Shown here: positions 1 to 6,781 of the stretch, in pieces | Numbering within the stretch: the stretch's first letter is position 1 | Layout of the letters: the number at the start of each line of letters is the position of its first letter | DNA from: Acidobacteriaceae bacterium | GTDB taxonomy: Bacteria; Acidobacteriota; Terriglobia; Terriglobales; Acidobacteriaceae | Direction: 5' to 3' | Assembly: GCA_003135495.1 (NCBI GenBank) | Contig: PLBX01000308.1 | Span: 1 to 7,578, forward strand | Length of the DNA: 7,578 bases | The notes under the pieces: model-generated | The model's input: the letters and a program-made list of their open reading frames with translations, nothing else | Database searches by the model: none | Told to the model about the DNA's origin: nothing | Translations under genes and position numbers: made by a program

Positions 1-1085
1 AGCTGTAACTGATGATCGATTTCTTTTATCTGGTTGTCGAGTTGCTCAACCTTGGGGTACGAAGGGCCAAATTGGGTGCTAAGCTCTGCCACCTGAATTC
101 TGAGACTCGCCTGCTGGTCGTGCAACTTATCCAGAAGTCCGCTACCGGCAGTTCCGGGGCCATCGGAAATGATCGCCGCCGCAATTGCCACCGGGTCATT
201 CGACTCCGTCTGGCGATAAACGGCTTCCTTCTGCATACGATCCGATTCAGCCACCGTCATTTCTTTGTTCAGCTCGTCGAGTTTGGCGGTGATGATGTTC
301 TGCTTCTCATCTGTTCCTAGAATCTCGTGCTCTCTCTGGTAGCGCACCAACTTTTCCTGAGATGTTTCGACTTTCATCTGCAGGTCCACGAGTTGCTTCG
401 AAAGCCAGTCTGAAGCTTGCATGGTCGACTCAAATTTCGTTTTGAAATTCTGTTCGACATAGGTCGCAGCCAGAGTGTTGACGGCACTGGCTGCAAGCTG
501 CGGATCGGTACTGCTGTAGTGAATCTCCATTACCCGAGTGTTTGGGATTAGTGTCACTTTGAGGTTTCCCCGAAAACTTCCGAGTAGGGCGGAGGTACGG
601 TTGGAATCGGATTGAAGCGGATCGGCAACTAAGTTGGCTTGCGTTCGATCGGAGCCGCCAAACTCCGGTCGCTTGTCCAGATTCAGCTGGCGTATCACCT
701 GAAGCGCCATTAAATCACTTTGCAGAATGCGCACTTCGGTATCGAGGTCGCTCTGGTCGTAGTAATCGACGACCGGCACGGAGTCTTTGAAAGTAATTAA
801 GTTCGAGTCCGCTTTATTAACAACGATCTGTCCAACCGCTTCGTAAATGGGAGTCTGGCGCAGGCTGGCAACCGCGACAATCAGGAAAATGCCTGCGATC
901 ACGGAGATTACCATCCATTTGCGCTTGATGAGAACGCGCATGTACTCGCGGAGCGTTGAATCCTGCGACGGCAGCGAGTTATAAAATGGAGAGTTTATCG
1001 GCCTCAAAAATTCGGCCGACGCGAGCGGAATCCCGTCGCTATCTCGTGGTACGTCACTCCGCGGAACCAAGGGGCCCAATGACAT
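1..1085 (-). CDS. GumC/Wzz-family polysaccharide chain-length/export protein (N-terminal part, cut by window edge)
   Basis: Read on the minus strand, an open frame of 361 full codons runs from ATG at 1085-1083 out of the window without a stop, so the C-terminus is missing. The N-terminus is a cytoplasmic stretch of about 55 residues, followed by the basic segment LIKRKW and a hydrophobic helix at about residues 56-75 (the first membrane segment). Then comes TPIYEAVGQIVVNK, the typical start of a Wzz domain. Residues about 222-290 are rich in charged heptad-like sequence and look like the periplasmic coiled coil. STQFGPSYPKV (residues 336-346) matches the 'L-S-x-x-[FY]-G-P-x-[HY]-P' motif common in GumC-like proteins. 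Such inner-membrane polysaccharide co-polymerases control chain length and export of exopolysaccharide with Wzx/Wzy and an outer-membrane channel. Family members are roughly 450-780 residues, the longer ones ending in a tyrosine kinase domain; whether this one does cannot be seen. The start is supported by an AAGGAG 5 nt upstream. It is divergent from the pseB operon. Confidence 0.9.
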   Translation of the reverse strand, partial: MSLGPLVPRSDVPRDSDGIPLASAEFLRPINSPFYNSLPSQDSTLREYMRVLIKRKWMVISVIAGIFLIVAVASLRQTPIYEAVGQIVVNKADSNLITFKDSVPVVDYYDQSDLDTEVRILQSDLMALQVIRQLNLDKRPEFGGSDRTQANLVADPLQSDSNRTSALLGSFRGNLKVTLIPNTRVMEIHYSSTDPQLAASAVNTLAATYVEQNFKTKFESTMQASDWLSKQLVDLQMKVETSQEKLVRYQREHEILGTDEKQNIITAKLDELNKEMTVAESDRMQKEAVYRQTESNDPVAIAAAIISDGPGTAGSGLLDKLHDQQASLRIQVAELSTQFGPSYPKVEQLDNQIKEIDHQLQ

Positions 1086-1090
1086 CTTTA

Positions 1091-1096
1091 CTCCTT
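1091..1096 (-). promoter_or_regulatory. Ribosome binding site of the GumC/Wzz-like gene
   Basis: On the minus strand this reads AAGGAG, a near-perfect Shine-Dalgarno, 5 nt before the ATG at 1085-1083. It fixes the start of the chain-length gene. Confidence 0.85.
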
Positions 1097-1390
1097 ATTC
1101 AATCTTGCAGCCTGCAATCCCCAGCAAACTCACCGTGCACGGAGCTGCGGCATCTACCCAGTCGCCTTCCCACTGCGCACACAGATAGACACACAATCTT
1201 CTTTTAGGATTTCGCTGATTTTAGCACCCCGGATGAGAGAAGCAGCCACAATTTATACCACGGATACGATTAGCCATTCCCTGCCTTTTATCTCAATTTT
1301 CTGCGATGTCCCTGAATCAATCCTGGGCGGGAATTCTACAAACGATGGCCCCTCTTTGACTTGTTTCGCCGTTTTAAGGTCTTCATTTAT

Positions 1391-1410
1391 TTCCTCAGCC
1401 ATTCCTCAGC
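1391..1410 (+). repeat. Tandem direct repeat TTCCTCAGC x2, 11-bp period
   Basis: Two identical 9-bp copies at 1391-1399 and 1402-1410, separated by 2 bp, lie directly upstream of the candidate -10. The repeat itself is certain; its role as a regulator site is inferred from its position and helical phasing. Confidence 0.6.
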
Positions 1411-1416
1411 TATACT
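1391..1416 (+). promoter_or_regulatory. Candidate promoter of the pse operon with 11-bp-spaced direct repeat
   Basis: TATACT at 1411-1416 matches five of six bases of the sigma-70-type -10 consensus. No good -35 stands 16-18 bp upstream (the bases there are TATTTC or similar). Instead the 9-mer TTCCTCAGC occurs twice, at 1391-1399 and 1402-1410, exactly 11 bp apart (one helical turn) and abutting the -10. Tandem repeats at 11-bp spacing over a poor -35 are typical of sites for OmpR/PhoB-type response regulators and other activators, so activator dependence is inferred. The start of transcription would be near 1423, giving a leader of about 120 nt before the pseB GTG. The hexamer and repeat are seen directly; function is not proven. 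Confidence 0.4.
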
Positions 1417-1464
1417 ATCGAGCACAAGAACATACTCAGCGGAAGGTTGTTCGTCCTCACCCGG

Positions 1465-1480
1465 AACCGCCAATGCGGTT
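1465..1480 (+). repeat. Small inverted repeat in the pseB leader
   Basis: AACCGC, a CAAT loop and GCGGTT form a perfect 6-bp stem with a 4-nt loop, 63 nt before the pseB start. It would lie in the leader if transcription starts near 1423. No U-tract follows, so it is not an intrinsic terminator. It could be a leader hairpin or chance. Confidence 0.35.
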
Positions 1481-1530
1481 GGGTTGTGGCTTGTCGCCCG
1501 CCCGGCAGAACGGTCGATAAAAGTACCTCA

Positions 1531-1537
1531 AAAGGAA
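1531..1537 (+). promoter_or_regulatory. Ribosome binding site that sets the pseB start
   Basis: AAAGGAA lies 6 nt before GTG at 1544-1546, in the pseB frame. The upstream in-frame start at 1361 would add 61 residues unlike any part of the family, so the GTG is preferred. Confidence 0.75.
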
Positions 1538-1543
1538 CTAATA

Positions 1544-2551
1544 GTGGATTGGTCTAAGGAATCGATACTGGTAACCGGTGGAACTGGATCCTTCGGGAAG
1601 AAGTTTGTCGAGATCATGCTGCGCGATTATCACCCACACCGGCTGGTCATATTCAGTCGCGATGAATTGAAGCAGCATGAAATGCGAACCTCAGGATTGG
1701 ATCATCCCAGTCTGCGCTATTTCATCGGAGATGTCCGGGACGCGGAGCGTCTGAAGCGTGCGTTCTCCGGCGTGACACTAGTTGTGCACGCCGCTGCGCT
1801 TAAACAGGTGCCGGCATGCGAGTACAACCCCTTCGAGGCCATTCAGACGAATATCATGGGCGCCCGCAATGTGATCGATGCCGCCATCGATCAAGGCGTG
1901 CGTCGTACTCTCACGCTGAGCACTGATAAGGCCGTCAATCCCATCAATCTCTATGGCGCTACAAAATTGTGCGCGGAGAAAGTTTTTGTCCAGGCCAATG
2001 CCTATGCCGGCGCAAAAAATACCCGCTTCAGTTGCGCCCGCTATGGAAACGTAGTTGGAAGCCGGGGCAGCGTGATTCCGGTTTTTCTCGAGCAGCGGCG
2101 TCGCGGAAAAATTACCATCACCGATCCCCGCATGACCCGCTTCTGGCTCACTTTGGAACAAGGCGTAAAGTTTGTGGTCCGCTGTCTCGAGCAGATGCAC
2201 GGCGGCGAAATCTTTGTTCCGAAAATTCCCAGTATGCGATTGTTAGACCTGGCAGAGACGATTGCCCCGGGATGCCAGGTAGAGCACATCGGAATTCGTC
2301 CTGGAGAAAAGTTACACGAAGTGCTGGTCTCTGAAGACGAGTCACGCCAGACGCTCGAGACCGATGATATGTACGTGATTCAGCCCTCCCATCCTTGGTG
2401 GAAATCCGAAAACTGGGTTCACGCCAAGCCGCTTCCGGAGGGCTTCCGTTATTCAAGCGACGCCAATGGAGAGTGGCTCACGAAACGGGAATTAGAGGAA
2501 CTGGTGGCTCCTGAAACCAGCGCAGCTGAGGAACTGCCGACGTCTGCGTAG
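1544..2551 (+). CDS. pseB: PseB: inverting UDP-N-acetylglucosamine 4,6-dehydratase (5-epimerase)
   Basis: This is a 335-residue cytoplasmic NAD(P)-dependent short-chain dehydrogenase of the FlaA1/PseB type; family members are about 330-345 residues. It converts UDP-GlcNAc to UDP-2-acetamido-2,6-dideoxy-beta-L-arabino-hexos-4-ulose, the first step of pseudaminic acid synthesis. Visible are the Rossmann motif TGGTGSFG (residues 11-18), SRDELKQHEM (38-47), HAAALKQVP (82-90), STDKAVNP (126-133) and YGATK (137-141). The PseB catalytic residues Asp and Lys of the TDK motif (D128, K129) and the SDR Tyr/Lys pair (Y137, K141) are all present. MTRFW and RPGEKLHE in the C-terminal half are also typical. 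The start is GTG 1544 with AAAGGAA upstream; an in-frame TTG at 1361 would extend it by 61 atypical residues. It is the first gene of the rightward operon and ends 1 nt before pseC. Confidence 0.93.
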   Translation: MDWSKESILVTGGTGSFGKKFVEIMLRDYHPHRLVIFSRDELKQHEMRTSGLDHPSLRYFIGDVRDAERLKRAFSGVTLVVHAAALKQVPACEYNPFEAIQTNIMGARNVIDAAIDQGVRRTLTLSTDKAVNPINLYGATKLCAEKVFVQANAYAGAKNTRFSCARYGNVVGSRGSVIPVFLEQRRRGKITITDPRMTRFWLTLEQGVKFVVRCLEQMHGGEIFVPKIPSMRLLDLAETIAPGCQVEHIGIRPGEKLHEVLVSEDESRQTLETDDMYVIQPSHPWWKSENWVHAKPLPEGFRYSSDANGEWLTKRELEELVAPETSAAEELPTSA

Positions 2552-2552
2552 T

Positions 2553-3764
2553 ATGAATGCCTCGTCCACAAATTTAGAGACACTTGCCATTCACGGCGGC
2601 ACACCCGTTCGCGAAAAATTGCTTCCTTATGGCCGGCAGAGTATAGACGACGGAGATGTGCAAGCTGTAGTCGAAGTTTTGAAGTCAGACTGGCTTACCA
2701 CCGGTCCCAAGGTCGGCGAATTTGAAGAGCGCTTTGCGGAGCGCGTAGGAGCGAAGCATGCCGTGGCCTTCAGCTCCGGAACGGCGGCGCTGCATGGGGC
2801 AGCGTTTGCTGCCGGACTGGGAACGGGCGATGAAGCCATCACTACCCCCATGACTTTTTGTGCGACCGCCAATTGCATTCTGTATCAGGGCGCTGCTCCG
2901 ATATTCGCGGACGTTTCTCGCGACACGCTGAATCTCGATCCCGATCAAGTTTCCGCGAAACTCTCGTCGCGAACCAAGGCGATTCTCGCCGTCGATTATG
3001 CCGGGCACCCCGCTGCACTCGAGGAACTCGGAGAATTGGCGCATCGGCATGGAGCGCTGCTAATCGAAGATGCATCGCACGCCCTCGGCGCCGAACATCG
3101 GGGGAAACGCGTTGGCGGCATAGCCAATATGACTGTGTTTAGCTTTCATCCCGTGAAGCACCTCACAACGGGCGAAGGCGGCATGGTTACAACTAACGAC
3201 CATGGGTTGGCGGAAACTCTTCGACGGTTTCGTAATCATGGCATCAGCAGCGAAGCGCGCCAGCGGCAAGAGGCGGGTCAGTGGTATTACGAAATGGTGC
3301 TTCTCGGATTTAATTACAGGCTGACCGATATCGCCTGCGCATTGGGATTGTCGCAATTGAGAAAGCTGGATGCGAACCTTGCTCGACGCCGGGAAATTGC
3401 GGCGCAGTACACGGCCGCCTTTCGTGATTTGCCTGAAGTTACGGTTCCTGTGACGCGTGATGAGGGCAATCCGGCCTGGCACCTGTACCCGATTCGATTG
3501 CAATTGGAAATGCTTTCGGTAGGGCGAGGAGAGATTTTTCGAGCGTTGCGAGCGGAAAATATTGGCGTCAACGTGCATTATATTCCGGTCCACCTTCATC
3601 CTTATTATCGCGAGCGGTTGGGTCACAAGGAAGGCGATTATCCGGTGGCCGAGGAGGCGTATGAGCGGCTAATCAGCTTGCCGATGTTCCACTCGATGGC
3701 GGAAACCGATGTGAAGGATGTGTGCCAGGCTCTGCGTAAGGTGATTGCGCAATATGTCAAGTAA
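2553..3764 (+). CDS. pseC: PseC: UDP-4-amino-4,6-dideoxy-N-acetyl-beta-L-altrosamine transaminase
   Basis: This 403-residue protein is a fold-type I PLP enzyme of the DegT/DnrJ/EryC1/StrS family. It should aminate the 4-keto sugar made by PseB, using glutamate as amino donor. Visible features are GRQSIDDGDVQAVVEVL near the N-terminus, WLTTGP (residues 47-52), FSSGTAALH (73-81) for PLP phosphate contacts, EDASHALGA (172-180) with D173 as the PLP-ring aspartate, and SFHPVKHLTTGEGG (197-210) with K202 as the Schiff-base lysine. The SFHPVK form of this motif is the one seen in PseC. GFNYRLTDIACALGLSQL follows. Length and motif order are normal. The ATG is 1 nt after the pseB stop, so translation is probably coupled. 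Other sugar 4-aminotransferases share the fold; adjacency to pseB makes PseC the best call. Confidence 0.92.
   Translation: MNASSTNLETLAIHGGTPVREKLLPYGRQSIDDGDVQAVVEVLKSDWLTTGPKVGEFEERFAERVGAKHAVAFSSGTAALHGAAFAAGLGTGDEAITTPMTFCATANCILYQGAAPIFADVSRDTLNLDPDQVSAKLSSRTKAILAVDYAGHPAALEELGELAHRHGALLIEDASHALGAEHRGKRVGGIANMTVFSFHPVKHLTTGEGGMVTTNDHGLAETLRRFRNHGISSEARQRQEAGQWYYEMVLLGFNYRLTDIACALGLSQLRKLDANLARRREIAAQYTAAFRDLPEVTVPVTRDEGNPAWHLYPIRLQLEMLSVGRGEIFRALRAENIGVNVHYIPVHLHPYYRERLGHKEGDYPVAEEAYERLISLPMFHSMAETDVKDVCQALRKVIAQYVK
3738..3743 (+). promoter_or_regulatory. Ribosome binding site of the synthase gene, inside pseC
   Basis: AAGGTG lies within the 3' end of pseC, 10 nt before ATG 3754. It is only 1 nt from the alternative TTG at 3745, which argues for the ATG. 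Confidence 0.5.
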
Positions 3765-4662
3765 TGGAAAATCCGGGTGGCCGAGTTCGCGCGGCAACGT
3801 TCCGACTTTTGTTGCCGAGGTCTCGAGCAATCATCACCGCGATTTGGATCGCTCCATGGAATTCATTAAAACGGCTGCTGCCATCGGCTGTGACGCTGTG
3901 AAGTTTCAACTTTTTCGCGCGCGGGAATTGTTTGCGCCGGAGGCGCTGCAACATAATCCGAAGCTTCTCGCACGGGAAGAATGGGAGTTGCCGGTTAAGT
4001 TTCTTCCAGCCCTTGCGCAGGGTTGTAAAGAAGCGGGAATTCGATTCTCCTGTACTCCATTTTATTTGGAAGCGATCGCGGAACTATTGCCTTTTGTGGA
4101 TTTCTACAAAATTGCTTCGTACGAACTAATGTGGGATGAACTGCTTAAGGTGTGCGCCGAGAGCGGGAAACCGGTTGTGCTTTCTACCGGCATGGCAACC
4201 CTGCCCGAAGTCAAGCATGCATGTTCCGTGTTGGAAGGCGCTGGCTGCCGCGAGTTGACGTTGTTACATTGCGTATCGTCGTATCCGGCCAAGCCGGAAG
4301 AATGCAACCTGGCGGCGATCGAGACATTGCAGAAGGCCTGCGGGTATCCGGTGGGTTGGTCTGATCACAGCGTTGATGCGGGAGTTGTTTCCCGTGCGGT
4401 TCATCGTTGGGGAGCGACCATGATCGAATTTCATCTTGATCTCGAAGGACAAGGCGCGGAGTTTGGCGCCGGGCATTGCTGGCTTCCGCAGCCCATGCGG
4501 GAACTGATAGCCTCCGTGCGAGCTGGGTTTCATGCTGACGGCGATGGAGAGGTGGGGCCGGTTGCGAGTGAACTGGAGGAGCGTGAATGGCGCGCAGATC
4601 CGGGTGATGGGCTCCGGCCGACGCGTTCGACGAGAAAATCTCTGGGGCTGGCTAAAAAGTGA
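3754..4662 (+). CDS. NeuB/PseI/SpsE-family PEP-dependent nonulosonate synthase lacking the SAF domain
   Basis: This 302-residue TIM-barrel protein belongs to the family that condenses PEP with an N-acetyl-amino sugar to make a nine-carbon 2-keto acid. Visible are FVAEVSSNH (residues 19-27; E22, H27), AVKFQ (48-52; K50), FSCTPF, YKIASYE (K119), STGMA (144-148), HCVSSYP, WSDHS (D204, H205) and IEFHLDLE (E225, H227). Classical NeuB/PseI proteins are about 335-350 residues and end in a SAF (antifreeze-like) domain that reaches into the partner's active site. Here the chain stops soon after the barrel with WRADPGDGLRP and no SAF domain, although the stop is clean and the next gene starts on it. 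EKH of classical members is EFH here. GHCWLP suggests a distinct subfamily. ATG 3754 overlaps pseC by 11 nt; TTG 3745 is an alternative. The substrate is uncertain: it may or may not be the PseI substrate. Confidence 0.85.
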   Translation: MSSNGKSGWPSSRGNVPTFVAEVSSNHHRDLDRSMEFIKTAAAIGCDAVKFQLFRARELFAPEALQHNPKLLAREEWELPVKFLPALAQGCKEAGIRFSCTPFYLEAIAELLPFVDFYKIASYELMWDELLKVCAESGKPVVLSTGMATLPEVKHACSVLEGAGCRELTLLHCVSSYPAKPEECNLAAIETLQKACGYPVGWSDHSVDAGVVSRAVHRWGATMIEFHLDLEGQGAEFGAGHCWLPQPMRELIASVRAGFHADGDGEVGPVASELEEREWRADPGDGLRPTRSTRKSLGLAKK

Positions 4663-5429
4663 AAACAGTCGCAATCATCCAAGCGCGAATGGGATCGAAC
4701 CGTCTCCCAGGGAAAGTGCTCAAGCCGATTTTAGGCCGGCCGATGCTGTGGCACATCGTGCAACGAGTACGGGCCGTCCCATCGATCACAGAAGTTGTGG
4801 TGGCAGTTCCTAATGATGAAGCCAACGGCGTTCTGAGAAGCTTTTGTTCGGATAACGGCATCGCTTTTTTTGCCGGCAGCGAAACTAATGTCTTAGATCG
4901 GTACTATCAGGCGGCGAAGCAATTTGATGCCGATCCCGTGCTTCGTGTGACTGCGGACTGCCCGCTGGTTGATCCGCAGTTGATTGAGCGGCTCATTGGA
5001 GCATATGAAAGCGGCGGGTACGACCATATTGGAATAGCGGCCGGGGCGGGAGCGCAACTCCTGGACAAGAAACTTTTCCCCGATGGCCTCGATGCCGAAT
5101 GCTTTAGCTTTTTGGCGTTGGAACGATCATGGCATGCGGCAACAGATCCACGCGACCGCGAACACGTAACTCGCTACATGTGGAGTAATAAGAATATATT
5201 TCGCTGCGGCAATATTACAGCGGATGTTGACTATCCCAGGCTGCGCCTGACCGTCGATCACCCTGAAGATTTTGACCTGGTCACAAAAATCTATGAGGCT
5301 CTCTATAGCGATCTGAGGCCATTTGAGTTATCGGAAGTTATGCGCTTTTTGGAAAATAACCCTAAGGTTGGCAACTTAAACCGTAAGTGGAATGAAGCTG
5401 AAAACTATCGAACCGTGCTTGAAAAATGA
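4659..5429 (+). CDS. spsF: SpsF-type cytidylyltransferase (probable CMP-nonulosonate synthetase role)
   Basis: This 256-residue protein belongs to the SpsF family (COG1861), nucleotidyltransferases related to CMP-Kdo and CMP-sialate synthetases. It probably activates the keto-sugar acid made by the preceding synthase with CTP. AIIQARMGSNRLPGKVL (residues 5-21) is the nucleotide-binding signature, VLRVTADCPLVDP (94-106) holds the probable metal-binding D100, and LRLTVDHPEDFDLV (with D200) is the conserved C-terminal motif. This differs from PseF/NeuA, which begin AIIPARGGSKR. In Bacillus the homologous spsF lies next to spsE (synthase) and spsG (hydrolase) in the spore-coat polysaccharide operon. 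The start is GTG 4659, overlapping the synthase stop as GTGA (4 nt), which implies translational coupling; only a weak G-rich stretch near 4644-4647 could serve as a ribosome binding site. The last residues (about 225-256) lack a recognisable motif. Confidence 0.87.
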   Translation: MKTVAIIQARMGSNRLPGKVLKPILGRPMLWHIVQRVRAVPSITEVVVAVPNDEANGVLRSFCSDNGIAFFAGSETNVLDRYYQAAKQFDADPVLRVTADCPLVDPQLIERLIGAYESGGYDHIGIAAGAGAQLLDKKLFPDGLDAECFSFLALERSWHAATDPRDREHVTRYMWSNKNIFRCGNITADVDYPRLRLTVDHPEDFDLVTKIYEALYSDLRPFELSEVMRFLENNPKVGNLNRKWNEAENYRTVLEK

Positions 5430-6754
5430 TGACAACTGAAATTGCTACAAAGGGCTGGGACTTGTTCAATCGGGCATGCAAGATGATTCCCGGTGGCACG
5501 CAGTTACTATCGAAGCGTCCGTCTATGTTTCTGCCGGAGCAATGGCCTTCGTATTTTTCTAAGGCACGGGGGGTTGAAGTAACCGACCTTGACGGCAGGA
5601 CTTACATTGACATGAGCATGATGGGAATTGGTGCGTGCGTGCTCGGCTATGCCGATCCTGAAGTGGATGGTGCGGCGAAGGCGGCGATTGACGCAGGAGT
5701 AGCTTCGACTCTTAATGCTCCCGAAGAGCTGGTTCTCGCCGAGCTTTTATTGGAGTTACATCCTTGGGCGCAGATGGTGCGCTACGCACGAGGCGGCGGA
5801 GAGGCAATGTCAATTGCAGTCCGCATCGCCCGTGCTCGAACGGGACGAGACAAGGTTGCGTTTTGCGGCTACCACGGCTGGTGCGATTGGTACCTGGCTG
5901 CTAACTTGGCGGAAGATGAAGCTTTAGATTCTCACTTACTACCTGGCCTTGAACCTCGCGGAGTACCCAGAGGGTTGCTGGGAACAGCTTTGCCTTTCCA
6001 TTACAACCGCATTGACGAGTTAAGGGCGATCGCGGATGCCAACCGCAACGAGTTGGCCGCGATTGTGATGGAGCCGCAGCGGGGGCAGGAACCGGCGCCT
6101 GAATTCCTCGAGAATGTTCGCGACATCGCGAATGAGCTGGGCGCGGTACTTGTGTTTGACGAAATTACGACTGGTTTTCGTATGACCGACGGCGGGATCC
6201 ACCTCTTAGCCGGCGTGAATCCCGATATTGCCGTGTTCGCGAAAGCAATGGCGAACGGATACGCTATGGCGGCAGTAATTGGCATAGAGAGCGTGATGCA
6301 GGCGGCGCAGACGACCTTCATCAGCAGCACGAACTGGACCGAACGCATCGGTCCGGCTGCGGCCATCGCAACCATTAATAAGTTTCGTCGAGAGAAAGTG
6401 GCGCCGCACCTGATTGCTATTGGAAGTCAAGTAATGGAAGGTTGGCGGAGCCTTGCCAAAAGGAAAGGATTGCAACTGCACACTAGTGGCTTGCCCAGCT
6501 TGTGCCATTTTTCTTTTGAGCATGAAGCGGAGCTTAGGCTGACCACTCTCTTCACGCAGTTGATGTTAGAAAGAGGTTATTTGGCTTATAACCAATTCAA
6601 ACCTTCCTTTGCCCATAGCAGCGGCCAGGTGGAGAGTTACCTGGCAACCGTCGAGGAGGTATTTGATCTTTTGGCGAGAGACATTTCCGAGCCTAACTCG
6701 TGCAACCGCTTGCGGGGACCGCTGGCGCAACGTGGATTCTATAGACTCGCTTGA
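5426..6754 (+). CDS. Class III (GSAM-like) PLP aminotransferase of a surface-sugar operon
   Basis: This 442-residue fold-type I PLP enzyme is closest in pattern to glutamate-1-semialdehyde aminomutase. Visible are IPGGTQLLSKRP near the N-terminus, VEVTDLDGRTYIDM, the phosphate-loop region GGGEAM (residues 123-128, SGTEA in true GSAM), YHGW (149-152), MEPQRGQEP, VFDEITTGFR with D245 holding the PLP ring, FAKAMANGY with Schiff-base K273, and SSTNWTERIGPAAA, which contrasts with the GTLSGNP segment of HemL. These differences and the operon position argue against tetrapyrrole synthesis and for transamination of a sugar or keto-acid intermediate. The substrate is unknown. ATG 5426 overlaps the spsF stop as ATGA (4 nt); a second in-frame ATG follows directly at 5429. 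Automatic pipelines would probably call it hemL, which I think is wrong. Confidence 0.85.
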   Translation: MMTTEIATKGWDLFNRACKMIPGGTQLLSKRPSMFLPEQWPSYFSKARGVEVTDLDGRTYIDMSMMGIGACVLGYADPEVDGAAKAAIDAGVASTLNAPEELVLAELLLELHPWAQMVRYARGGGEAMSIAVRIARARTGRDKVAFCGYHGWCDWYLAANLAEDEALDSHLLPGLEPRGVPRGLLGTALPFHYNRIDELRAIADANRNELAAIVMEPQRGQEPAPEFLENVRDIANELGAVLVFDEITTGFRMTDGGIHLLAGVNPDIAVFAKAMANGYAMAAVIGIESVMQAAQTTFISSTNWTERIGPAAAIATINKFRREKVAPHLIAIGSQVMEGWRSLAKRKGLQLHTSGLPSLCHFSFEHEAELRLTTLFTQLMLERGYLAYNQFKPSFAHSSGQVESYLATVEEVFDLLARDISEPNSCNRLRGPLAQRGFYRLA

Positions 6755-6781
6755 GCGATCAACTGAAGGTTGAGTAACAAG

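Larger units (their letters stand above)
1086..1543. other. Divergent intergenic/regulatory region
   Basis: This 458-bp gap lies between the divergent starts of the GumC/Wzz-like gene and pseB. I find no convincing protein: the frames open here (for example 1233-1520, and the upstream extension of the pseB frame to 1361) have no recognisable domain, no good ribosome binding site and unnatural composition. It must carry promoters in both directions. For the rightward operon there is a TATACT hexamer at 1411-1416 with a repeat directly before it (see that entry). For the leftward gene I see only a weak TATAAA on the minus strand at 1252-1257, without a matching -35. A 10-bp palindrome CCGTGCACGG lies at 1133-1142. 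No tRNA, CRISPR or insertion-sequence end is visible. Confidence 0.7.

Noticed and set aside
12..320. Plus-strand open frame opposite the chain-length gene
   Set aside because: It is the antisense shadow of the well-supported GumC/Wzz-like coding region.
1252..1257. TATAAA on the minus strand as the -10 of the chain-length gene
   Set aside because: No -35 at proper spacing, and it would give a leader of about 160 nt; too weak to list as a promoter.
1356..1361. TTGACT as a -35 box for the rightward operon
   Set aside because: No acceptable -10 hexamer lies 16-18 bp downstream; TATACT at 1411 is too far away.
1233..1520. A 95-codon plus-strand open frame in the divergent gap
   Set aside because: No ribosome binding site, no recognisable domain, and it overlaps the predicted promoter and leader.
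1361..1543. Upstream extension of pseB to a TTG at 1361 (396-residue version)
   Set aside because: The extra 61 residues resemble no PseB N-terminus, overlap the candidate promoter, and GTG 1544 has a good ribosome binding site and gives the family length.
3745..3753. TTG at 3745 as the synthase start
   Set aside because: The AAGGTG would be only 1 nt away, whereas ATG 3754 has workable spacing and a stronger start codon.
4865..4871. Run of seven T in spsF as a possible phase-variable or frameshift site
   Set aside because: The frame reads through intact with conserved motifs on both sides, and a single T7 is common by chance.
6755..6781. A terminator between the aminotransferase and the reductase
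   Set aside because: The 27-nt gap has no stem-loop with a T-tract; the two genes are probably co-transcribed.
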